The notes below the pieces were generated by a model. The model was not told where the DNA came from. It saw only the letters and a list, made by a program, of their open reading frames with translations, and did not search any database. A program made the translations under genes and the position numbers. From assembly GCF_017745095.1 (NCBI RefSeq), contig NZ_JAGHZZ010000009.1, positions 1 to 64,000 on the forward strand: DNA of 64,000 nucleotides, in the 5' to 3' direction. The DNA is from Sporocytophaga sp. Its GTDB lineage: Bacteria; Bacteroidota; Bacteroidia; Cytophagales; Cytophagaceae. Every line of letters starts with the position of its first letter. Within the stretch, counting starts at the first letter, position 1. Below are positions 14,555-22,148 of the stretch, in pieces.

Positions 14555-17554
14555 ATGAAAAAAGGTCTTCTTATTTTTCTGGGGATAATAGCATTTTTAT
14601 TTATCCTCTTGTTAACCATTCCATTCCTTTTTAAAGATCAAATCAAAGCCAAAGTAGATGAGCAGATCGCCAAAAGCGTGAATGCTACTGTTGTTTTTGA
14701 TGCGGATAAATTAGGATTGTCTCTTATCAGAAACTTTCCAAACGTAACTATTTCCATCGACGATTTTGGTATCATCGGAAAACAGGAAGAGTTTAAAGGT
14801 GATACTCTTTTCTTCGCTAAGAACTTTAAAGTTGTCGCCGATATCATGAGTGTTATTTCAGGAGATCAGATAAAAGTTAAAAGCATTTATCTGAATAAGC
14901 CAATTGTTGCTACATATGTGACGAAGGACGGCAAGATGAGCTGGGACATTGCTATAGCAACTCCTGAAGATACTGTTAAGAAAGCTCCGGAAGAGCCTTC
15001 TAAGTTCAGCATTGCACTGGATAAATGGGAAATCGAAGATGGTCTTATTATTTATGAAGATAAATCGTTGCCTATGTATGCTGAGTTGAGGGGCTTTAAC
15101 CATACTGGGAAAGGGGATATTACTCAGGATATTTATGATGTTGAAACTTATACAAAGTCTAAAGAGACAGTTGTTATTTTTGACAATGTTGCTTATCTGA
15201 ACAAACATCAGGTTGAAGCGAACCTTAATCTGAATATCAACATGCCTAAGTCAGAATATAAGTTCCTTGAAAACAATATCAAGATCAACAATTTTGATTT
15301 CGGGTTTAACGGACTTATAGCAATGCCAGGTGATGATATCATCTATGATCTTACTTATGAGGCAAAGGAAACTGATTTCAAAGATCTTATTTCTCTTGTT
15401 CCTGCGATCTATACTAAAGATTATAATGATCTGAAGGCTGAAGGTAAAGTTGCATTTAACGGAATTGTAAAGGGTAAACAAACAGCTACTACACTTCCAG
15501 GCTTTACATTCAATTTGAAAGTTGATAACGGAAGCATGAAATATCCATCTCTACCTTCTGCTATCAGCAATATTGCGACTGACCTGAGTGTGGTTAACAA
15601 TGACGGAATCATTGATAATACTGTTATCAATCTGAAAAAATTCCACATGGATATGGACAAAAATCCTATAGATGCACGTGCTCTTGTTGAAGGGTTGAAT
15701 CCATATAAAATTGATGCGAATGTACTTGCAAAGGTAAAGCTTGATGATGTAACTAAGTTTTACCCGATTGAAGGAACTACATTAAAAGGACTTTTCGGTG
15801 CTGACGTAAAGGTAAAGGGTATGTATAGCGACTCTTTGAAACTGATGCCGGTTGTAGATGCAAAGATGTTCTTACAGAATGGTTATGTTAAAACCAAAGA
15901 TTTCCCTGCTGCATTGGAGCAAATGAGCTTTAATGCTGCAGTGCAAAGTTCAGGTGATATGCCAACTTCTAAAGCATCATTGGAAAACTTTAAAATGGTG
16001 ATGGACGGAGAGCCATTTGAAATGAAGGCTAATGTTGTGAATTTTGATGACCCTGCCTATGACGTGAATTTGAAAGGAATTATTGATCTTACAAAAATGA
16101 CAAAGATCTATCCTCTTGAAGATATGACAGTAGCAGGTAGAATCATTGCAGATATCGCAACTAAAGGAGTATTGTCTGATGTGGAAGCAGGAAGGTATGA
16201 AAAAACTTCTACTGCTGGTACAATGAAGGTTTCCAACCTGAAATATTCTAGTAAAGATTTCCCTCAGGGAATGGCTCTTTCCTCTGCAAGCTTTACACTT
16301 ACACCTGATAAAATGACTATCGATAATATGGATGGTTATCTTGGAAAAAGTGATATCAGCATAAAAGGATTTTTCTCTAATTACATGGGCTATATGTTCG
16401 GAAAGCAGGACACTGTACTTCGCGGAAACATGAGCTTTAATTCGAAGAAATTTGATGTGAATGAGTGGATGACAGACGAAGAGGCTACAACTCCTCAGGC
16501 TCAGGCTGAACCTGTAGATAGCGGTCTTGTTGAAATTCCCAAGAACATAGATTTTTTCCTTGCTTCACAAATCGGAGAAGTTCTTTATGACAATATGAGC
16601 CTTAAGGATCTTAAAGGTAACATCATCATGAAAGATGGTATAGCGAGACTGGAAAATCTTGTATTCAATTCTCTTGGCGGAAGTTTCTTACTGGCTAAGG
16701 GAGAGTATAATACGAAGGATGTAGAAAAGCCGTCATTCGATTTTGATATGAAGATTACAGAGATTCAGATCAAAGAGGCATTTAAGACCTTCAATACAGT
16801 TCAGACATTTGCTCCAATGGCAAAAAATATGGAAGGCGTTGTTTCTTTATCCCTGAAGACAAATGGTCAGATGGATAAATATATGAATCCGCTTTATCCG
16901 ACAATGTCAGGAGCAGGAAGTCTTGCTATTCCTAATGCTACCATTAAGGACAATCCTATTCTTGCTACAATGAGCAAGCTTACTATGGTAAAGGAGCTTA
17001 ACCCGCTTGGTGTTAAAAATGTGATTGCGAATTTTAAGATTGAAGGCGGCAAGTTAAAAGTTGAACCTTTTGATGTAAATGCTGGTAACTTCAAAATGAA
17101 TATTGGTGGTGCTTCTGGCTTTGATGGAGGTCTTGATTACATTGTAAAAATGGATGTTCCAGCAGGTGCATTAGGTTCTGCCGTAAACTCAGCTTTAGGG
17201 AAGATTACAGGTCAGCCTTCTTCAGGTTCTGAGAACATAAAACTTGACCTGAAAATTGGCGGTACCAACAGCGATCCAAAAGTGGGTATAGCAGGAAGCA
17301 GCGTACAAGAGCAAGGTAAAGCTCAGGCGAAGACAGCCGTTGAGAACAAGGTAAAAGAAGAAATCAAAAACAATGCTCAGATCCAGGAAGCTCAGAAGCA
17401 AGCTGAAGAAGCGAAGAAGGCTGCAGAAGAAAGAGTAAAGGCAGAGCAGGAGAGAATAAAGAAAGAAGCAGAAGAAAAGCAGAAAGCGGAGCAGGAAAGA
17501 CTGAAGAAAGAAGCTGAAAAAGCAATTAAGGATAAGTTTAAGCTTCCTAAATAA
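14555..17554 (+). CDS. AsmA-family protein with C-terminal coiled coil
   Basis: The protein has 999 residues. One N-terminal membrane helix (residues 5-26) is followed by the AsmA signature LSLIRNFPNVTISI near residues 49-62. A very long beta-rich periplasmic region follows, and a second AsmA-like block near 770-890 (GSLAIPNATIKDNP, LKVEPFDVNAGNFKM). Residues about 925-995 are a Lys/Glu/Ala/Gln coiled coil with KAEQERxKKEAE repeats. AsmA-like proteins are inner-membrane anchored and are thought to bridge or carry phospholipids to the outer membrane. The charged coiled-coil tail is the unusual part. A hairpin terminator follows the stop. Confidence 0.9.
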   Translation: MKKGLLIFLGIIAFLFILLLTIPFLFKDQIKAKVDEQIAKSVNATVVFDADKLGLSLIRNFPNVTISIDDFGIIGKQEEFKGDTLFFAKNFKVVADIMSVISGDQIKVKSIYLNKPIVATYVTKDGKMSWDIAIATPEDTVKKAPEEPSKFSIALDKWEIEDGLIIYEDKSLPMYAELRGFNHTGKGDITQDIYDVETYTKSKETVVIFDNVAYLNKHQVEANLNLNINMPKSEYKFLENNIKINNFDFGFNGLIAMPGDDIIYDLTYEAKETDFKDLISLVPAIYTKDYNDLKAEGKVAFNGIVKGKQTATTLPGFTFNLKVDNGSMKYPSLPSAISNIATDLSVVNNDGIIDNTVINLKKFHMDMDKNPIDARALVEGLNPYKIDANVLAKVKLDDVTKFYPIEGTTLKGLFGADVKVKGMYSDSLKLMPVVDAKMFLQNGYVKTKDFPAALEQMSFNAAVQSSGDMPTSKASLENFKMVMDGEPFEMKANVVNFDDPAYDVNLKGIIDLTKMTKIYPLEDMTVAGRIIADIATKGVLSDVEAGRYEKTSTAGTMKVSNLKYSSKDFPQGMALSSASFTLTPDKMTIDNMDGYLGKSDISIKGFFSNYMGYMFGKQDTVLRGNMSFNSKKFDVNEWMTDEEATTPQAQAEPVDSGLVEIPKNIDFFLASQIGEVLYDNMSLKDLKGNIIMKDGIARLENLVFNSLGGSFLLAKGEYNTKDVEKPSFDFDMKITEIQIKEAFKTFNTVQTFAPMAKNMEGVVSLSLKTNGQMDKYMNPLYPTMSGAGSLAIPNATIKDNPILATMSKLTMVKELNPLGVKNVIANFKIEGGKLKVEPFDVNAGNFKMNIGGASGFDGGLDYIVKMDVPAGALGSAVNSALGKITGQPSSGSENIKLDLKIGGTNSDPKVGIAGSSVQEQGKAQAKTAVENKVKEEIKNNAQIQEAQKQAEEAKKAAEERVKAEQERIKKEAEEKQKAEQERLKKEAEKAIKDKFKLPK

Positions 17555-17578
17555 TAATCAGAAATTATAATTAAAAAG

Positions 17579-17616
17579 AAAAGAGGTTGTTTCCAAAAGA
17601 AGCAACCTCTTTTTAG
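17579..17616 (+). terminator. Rho-independent terminator after asmA-like gene
   Basis: AAGAGGTTG and CAACCTCTT pair around a 13-base loop, followed by TTTAGTTTT; A-rich sequence precedes the stem. It lies about 25 bp after the asmA-like stop and also faces the convergent sprT-like gene. Confidence 0.85.
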
Positions 17617-17669
17617 TTTTAAGTAATAATTTCTATGAACACACTCTTACAATTTATTACTTACAACTT

Positions 17670-18383
17670 TTAAATTTCCACCAGAGCTACTTCAGATACA
17701 TAATAGCTTTTTCCACTTTTGCATTCTTTGCATATATACCTTGTTCGATTTAGTTTGCCTTTGATAAAAAATTTTCTTCCCAGTCGGAATCGTTGTCCCT
17801 CGTTAAGTTCCGACAAATAGACGAGATTGTCATCCTTATCGAATTCTCTTAAAGCCATCATCAGATTTGTGTCAGAGCAAGTGGAAGCTTTAGGATCAGC
17901 GATATAATCTTTTAAAGCTTTAGATAAGGAGGCTGGAAAATCATGCCTTTCGAATATTGGAATCAATAATTCTGAGAATATGGCTTTCCATTGATCACCA
18001 TGAGGTTTTATCCTGTTTCCGTAACGGATCTGTGCTTTAAGGTGTGCTACTTCATGCAGATAAGTGACAAGGAAAGAATATGGATTAAGGTCATGATTGA
18101 GCGTTATTGTATGTTCCTTAGTACGTGGATCATATCTGTAATCGCCAAGTTTTGACTCCCTTCTCCGTGCTAATCTGAAGTAAAAGTGATTCTCATACCA
18201 TAGCTTGTAACAATATGAAACTGTCCCTTTCGGAAGATGCTTTTCAAAAACTGAAATAAGAAGATTTTCCTGCATTTTAGGTGTAAATAGAATTTTAAAA
18301 TAAGAATTTGCAGGAACAGTGGCATGAGAATGTAAGGATTTTTTATTCCTGGTAATAATGGGACTTTTCTGCTTATTTTTCAT
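17670..18383 (-). CDS. SprT-like zinc metalloprotease-domain protein
   Basis: The protein has 237 residues. The zinc-metalloprotease motif is TYLHEVAHLKAQ (His110, Glu111, His114) with a further His128 in KPHGDQWKAIF, exactly as in the SprT/Spartan-like group. Near the C terminus a single CxxC (ICKECKSG) is what remains of the family zinc ribbon. The first 35 residues are basic and poorly conserved-looking, so translation could begin at Met37. Family members are linked to DNA-protein crosslink repair in eukaryotes; the bacterial role is unclear. It is probably cytosolic. Confidence 0.85.
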   Translation of the reverse strand: MKNKQKSPIITRNKKSLHSHATVPANSYFKILFTPKMQENLLISVFEKHLPKGTVSYCYKLWYENHFYFRLARRRESKLGDYRYDPRTKEHTITLNHDLNPYSFLVTYLHEVAHLKAQIRYGNRIKPHGDQWKAIFSELLIPIFERHDFPASLSKALKDYIADPKASTCSDTNLMMALREFDKDDNLVYLSELNEGQRFRLGRKFFIKGKLNRTRYICKECKSGKSYYVSEVALVEI

Positions 18384-18525
18384 ACCCTTTTTTTGAAATT
18401 ACATGCCAGAACAGGAAAAGTTTTACAAAAAATGGTCTAAATTTTTAACTTATGGTGTTTAGATGATATAAGAAAGCTTTAAAATTGTTATATTAGCTCC
18501 TTAAGAATTTTTAAATTAAATAAGT

Positions 18526-19617
18526 ATGGTTGAAAATATAAAAACATCCGCTCTAAAAGGTGTTGTAGTAGGAGATCAGGTTCAGGAGATTTTCGAAGCA
18601 GCAAAAAAACATCAGTTTGCCCTTCCTGCAGTAAACGTAGTAGGAACTAACTCTGTAAATGCTGTTATGGAAACAGCAAAAGAAGTTAATTCACCTGTAA
18701 TTATTCAGTTATCAAACGGTGGTGGACAGTTCTATGCTGGAAAATCTCTTCCAAATGACAAACAGCAGGCTTCTATAGCAGGTTCTATTTCTGCTGCTCA
18801 CCATGTACACCAATTATCTTTGGTTTACGGTGTTCCTGTTATCCTTCACACTGACCATGCAGCAAAAAATCTTCTTCCTTGGATAGATGGGATGCTTGCC
18901 GCTGGTGAGGAGTTTTTCAAAGCATACAAAAAGCCTTTGTTCTCATCTCACATGATTGATTTGTCTGAGGAGCCTCTTGAAGAGAACATCGAAATCTGCA
19001 AAGAATATCTTAAAAGAATGTCTAAATTGGGTATGACTCTTGAAATCGAACTTGGTGTAACAGGTGGAGAAGAAGACGGAGTTGATAATTCAGATGTGGA
19101 TAATTCTAAACTATATACTCAACCTGAAGAAGTTTCTTACGCTTACGAAGAGCTTATCAAAATCAGCGATAAATTTACAATTGCAGCAGCTTTCGGTAAC
19201 GTTCACGGCGTTTATAAGCCAGGTAGCGTAAAGCTTGAGCCAAAAATTCTTAACAAGTCTCAAGAGTATGTTAAGAAGAAATTCAATCTGAGTGCTGAAA
19301 AACCAATCAACTTTGTATTCCATGGTGGATCTGGATCTAGCCAGGAGCAAATTAGAGAAGCTATCTCTTACGGAGCTATCAAAATGAATATCGATACAGA
19401 TATTCAGTGGGCTTATTGGGATGGTGTGAAGAACTACTACAAGAAGAACGAAGGATATCTACAAGGTCAGATTGGTAACCCTAAAGGAGAAGATCAGCCT
19501 AACAAGAAATTCTACGATCCAAGAGTTTGGTTGAGAGAAGGTGAGAAAACTCTAGTAGCGAGATTGAAGCAGTCATTCGAAGATTTGAATGCGATCAATA
19601 TCAACGCTAAATTGTAA
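18526..19617 (+). CDS. fbaA: Fructose-bisphosphate aldolase, class II
   Basis: The protein has 363 residues, the class IIA length. The zinc and catalytic residues lie in VILHTDHAAKN (Asp110, His111). Further family motifs are ELGVTGGEEDGVDN, AAFGNVHGVY and VFHGGSGSS, ending in the KMNIDTDIQWAYWDGV segment. It catalyses the reversible split of fructose 1,6-bisphosphate in glycolysis/gluconeogenesis. Transcription is probably solo: an AT-rich upstream region and two hairpins after the stop. A class I aldolase gene lies only 1 kb further on the other strand. Confidence 0.97.
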   Translation: MVENIKTSALKGVVVGDQVQEIFEAAKKHQFALPAVNVVGTNSVNAVMETAKEVNSPVIIQLSNGGGQFYAGKSLPNDKQQASIAGSISAAHHVHQLSLVYGVPVILHTDHAAKNLLPWIDGMLAAGEEFFKAYKKPLFSSHMIDLSEEPLEENIEICKEYLKRMSKLGMTLEIELGVTGGEEDGVDNSDVDNSKLYTQPEEVSYAYEELIKISDKFTIAAAFGNVHGVYKPGSVKLEPKILNKSQEYVKKKFNLSAEKPINFVFHGGSGSSQEQIREAISYGAIKMNIDTDIQWAYWDGVKNYYKKNEGYLQGQIGNPKGEDQPNKKFYDPRVWLREGEKTLVARLKQSFEDLNAININAKL

Positions 19618-19633
19618 TTTGATTATATAATAT

Positions 19634-19672
19634 ACCTCAACGTGCCGCTCCGAAGGAGAAGTACGTTGAGGT
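19634..19672. repeat. Nested hairpin after fbaA
   Basis: A perfect 10-bp stem ACCTCAACGT/ACGTTGAGGT encloses a smaller CTCC-GAA-GGAG hairpin. It lacks a T-tract. It is 14 bp upstream of the terminator and its stem resembles the terminator stem (CCTCRACGT). It could stabilise the fbaA mRNA 3' end. Confidence 0.5.
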
Positions 19673-19686
19673 AAAACTCTATAAAT

Positions 19687-19722
19687 AAAAAGCCCTCGAC
19701 GTATCGAGGGCTTTTTATTTAT
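19687..19722. terminator. Bidirectional terminator between fbaA and accD
   Basis: AAAAAGCCCTCGA-CGTA-TCGAGGGCTTTTT has A-tracts before and T-tracts after, so it can stop transcription of fbaA (+) and accD (-), whose stops lie on either side. Confidence 0.9.
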
Positions 19723-19735
19723 GCATGTATTTATC

Positions 19736-20611
19736 TTAAAGATTCTCCTGAGGTACTTCAGTAACTTTACCTTTGAGGATAATCAGAAGATCTGTTAATT
19801 TAGATTTAAGCTCTTTTCTGTCAACTAGAAAATCAAGGAAGCCATGCTCCAATAAGAATTCAGCGGACTGGAAACCTTCAGGAAGGTCTTTACCTATTGT
19901 TTCCCTGATTACCCTTGGTCCTGCAAAACCAATCAAAGCTCCTGGCTCAGATATGTTGAAATCGCCTAACATTGCATAAGAAGCAGTAACCCCTCCGGTG
20001 GTAGGGTCTGTCATTAATGAAATATAAGGAATTCTCTCCCTGTCAAGAAGGGCTAGTTTGGCAGAAGTTTTAGCCATTTGCATCAATGAAAAGCCAGCCT
20101 CCATCATTCTGGCTCCACCAGATTTACTGATCATTAAAAAAGGAATTTTGTGTTTTCTTGAGTAGTCGATTGCTCTTGAAATTTTTTCACCCACAACTGA
20201 TCCCATTGAACCACCAATGAATTTAAAATCCATGCAGGAGATAACGATTTCAATTCCGTTCATCTTTCCTACAGCAGATCTTACAGCATCTTTAAGTCCT
20301 GATTTTTTTTGTGAAGCTTTAATTCTGTCCGGGTAAGCCTGGCTATCTGTAAATTCTAATGGATCTGAGGAGCTAAGGGTAGGATCTAATTCAGTAAACT
20401 GATTATCATCAAAAATCAGTTCGAAATATTCTTTTGAGCCAATTCTGGCGTGGTAATTACACTCAATGCAGGTATAGGAATTAAGTACATGAGCACTCGT
20501 CTGCATGACTTTTTTGCATTCGGGACACTGATACCAAAGCCCGTCAGGAACCTCTTTTTTCAGTTCTGTTGGTGTTTGAATTCCTTTTTCTGTTCTCTTA
20601 AACCAAGTCAT
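19736..20611 (-). CDS. accD: Acetyl-CoA carboxylase carboxyltransferase subunit beta
   Basis: The protein has 291 residues. An N-terminal zinc ribbon is formed by Cys29, Cys32, Cys48 and Cys51 (CPECKK and CIECNYH). The crotonase-like carboxyltransferase core follows with [40 protein letters not shown] and the [15 protein letters not shown] motif. It works with AccA to move the carboxyl group from biotin to acetyl-CoA, giving malonyl-CoA, the extender needed for fatty acids and for the type III PKS at 3.6 kb. It lies 46 bp after the class I aldolase gene and is probably cotranscribed with it. Confidence 0.97.
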   Translation of the reverse strand: MTWFKRTEKGIQTPTELKKEVPDGLWYQCPECKKVMQTSAHVLNSYTCIECNYHARIGSKEYFELIFDDNQFTELDPTLSSSDPLEFTDSQAYPDRIKASQKKSGLKDAVRSAVGKMNGIEIVISCMDFKFIGGSMGSVVGEKISRAIDYSRKHKIPFLMISKSGGARMMEAGFSLMQMAKTSAKLALLDRERIPYISLMTDPTTGGVTASYAMLGDFNISEPGALIGFAGPRVIRETIGKDLPEGFQSAEFLLEHGFLDFLVDRKELKSKLTDLLIILKGKVTEVPQENL

Positions 20612-20657
20612 CCCCTTATTCGTTTTGATTGTTTATTTTCACTATTAATTATAATTC

Positions 20658-21716
20658 TTAAGCTAAGTCAATTTCTTTGGTTAGGTAAACATCCTGAACC
20701 GCATTTAAAAGTTTTACGCCCTCGGATAGCGGTCTTTGAAAGGCTTTTCTACCTAAAATTAGTCCAACTCCTCCAGCTCTTTTATTAATAATCGCTGTTT
20801 TTACCGCTTCTTTTAGGTCATCATCTCCTTTTGATTCTCCGCCAGAATTGATCAGTCCAATTTTTCCTGAATAACAATTGGCTACCATATATCTTGTGAG
20901 GTCGATAGGATGGTTTGTTGAAAGCTGAGAGTACATCTTTTCGTCATATTTTCCGAAATTTAATGCCTTAAAGCCTCCGTTGGTTTCTGGTAACTTTTGC
21001 TTGATAAGATCGGCCTGTATGGTCACTCCTATGTGGGTTGCCTGGCTGCTCATATCTGTCGCATTATGGTAGTCAACGCCGTCTTTTTTGAAAGCATTGT
21101 TCCTTGTATAGCACCATAGTATTGTTGCCATCCCAAGTTCATGTGCCTGCTCAAAGGCTTCAGAAACTTCAATGAGTTGTCTGTTACTTTCTTCGGCGCC
21201 AAAATAAATAGTTGCTCCGACCGCAACAGCCCCAAGGTTCCAGGCTTCTTTTACTTTTCCGAACATAACCTGATTGTATTTATTCGGATAAGTGAGCAGT
21301 TCGTTATGGTTGATTTTTACTATAAAAGGAATTTTGTGGGCGTATTTTCTGGCATTGATGGCTAATGTACCGAAAGTACTTGCAATGGCATTGGAACCAC
21401 CTTCAATTGCCAGTTTTATAATGTTTTCAGGATCAAAGTAAATGGGATTTGGAGCAAATGAAGCTCCTGCTGTATGTTCTATATCCTGGTCCACGGGCAA
21501 AATAGATATATACCCTGTTCCAGACAGTCTTCCGTGTCCAAGCATAGAAGCAAGGCTTCTCAGAACCGGTGTCGGGCGATTAGACAGAGCAAACGATTCA
21601 TCTACATAGTTAGGTGTAGGATTTCTTATCGATTGCTTAGTGATTGTCTCACATTGATGCTTCAGGAGGTAATCGGCATCATTTCCAAGCAGACTTAATA
21701 TCTTATTGTAGGACAT
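20658..21716 (-). CDS. fbaB: Class I fructose-bisphosphate aldolase (DhnA/FbaB type)
   Basis: The protein has 352 residues. The TIM-barrel phrases [27 protein letters not shown] and the Schiff-base lysine region [13 protein letters not shown] (Lys239 probable) define the archaeal-type class I aldolase family. [12 protein letters not shown] and [15 protein letters not shown] form the phosphate-binding end. It is metal independent, unlike the class II enzyme encoded at 18.5 kb. It lies upstream of accD with a 46 bp gap and the same orientation. A gluconeogenic role for one enzyme and a glycolytic one for the other would be typical, but this is not provable here. Confidence 0.92.
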   Translation of the reverse strand: MSYNKILSLLGNDADYLLKHQCETITKQSIRNPTPNYVDESFALSNRPTPVLRSLASMLGHGRLSGTGYISILPVDQDIEHTAGASFAPNPIYFDPENIIKLAIEGGSNAIASTFGTLAINARKYAHKIPFIVKINHNELLTYPNKYNQVMFGKVKEAWNLGAVAVGATIYFGAEESNRQLIEVSEAFEQAHELGMATILWCYTRNNAFKKDGVDYHNATDMSSQATHIGVTIQADLIKQKLPETNGGFKALNFGKYDEKMYSQLSTNHPIDLTRYMVANCYSGKIGLINSGGESKGDDDLKEAVKTAIINKRAGGVGLILGRKAFQRPLSEGVKLLNAVQDVYLTKEIDLA

Positions 21717-21801
21717 TTTTCTTCTTTTGTAATGAAAACTTTATCCAATACAGAAAAGCAAAGATATCTTTTTTTTCAAATCCTCCAAATTTGGATATTT
21801 C

Positions 21802-21843
21802 AAACACCTGTCTGAAAATCAAATGATTAACAGACAGGTGTTT
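21802..21843 (-). terminator. Terminator after carB-DUF4834
   Basis: A 13-bp stem, AAACACCTGTCTG/CAGACAGGTGTTT, with a 16-base loop lies 37 bp after the DUF4834 stop on the minus strand. It has a weak T-tract on either side and can act in both directions. Confidence 0.75.
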
Positions 21844-21879
21844 TGGTGATTTCAGAGTAACATTTTGAAAAGGATAGCT

Positions 21880-22137
21880 TTACTTTACTTCCTCATAGTC
21901 TACATATTCCCCCTCAGAAGGTGATTTTCCCGATTTCTTCTGATTGTTAGGAATATAGTCAATGTCTATAGTCCCTTCTTTTTTTCTTGGACGTATTGGC
22001 TCTTGGTTATTTGTGTTAAAACCATGCTGTTCAGCCATTTTTTTTGCCATGCGCTCAATAGCATACCTTAATAAAGGTTTCGTAAGCCACCTTATCGCCA
22101 GATAAATAAGAAATATAATTAATAAGACTTTAAACAT
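21880..22137 (-). CDS. DUF4834 family membrane-anchored protein
   Basis: The protein has 85 residues. One N-terminal membrane helix (residues 2-17) is followed by a basic helix (RYAIERMAKKMAEQHGF) and a C-terminal EGTIDIDYIP segment, the mark of the Bacteroidota-specific DUF4834 family. It lies 11 bp after carB in the same direction, so it is cotranscribed with it. Function unknown. Confidence 0.8.
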   Translation of the reverse strand: MFKVLLIIFLIYLAIRWLTKPLLRYAIERMAKKMAEQHGFNTNNQEPIRPRKKEGTIDIDYIPNNQKKSGKSPSEGEYVDYEEVK

Positions 22138-22148
22138 ATATCTATAAA

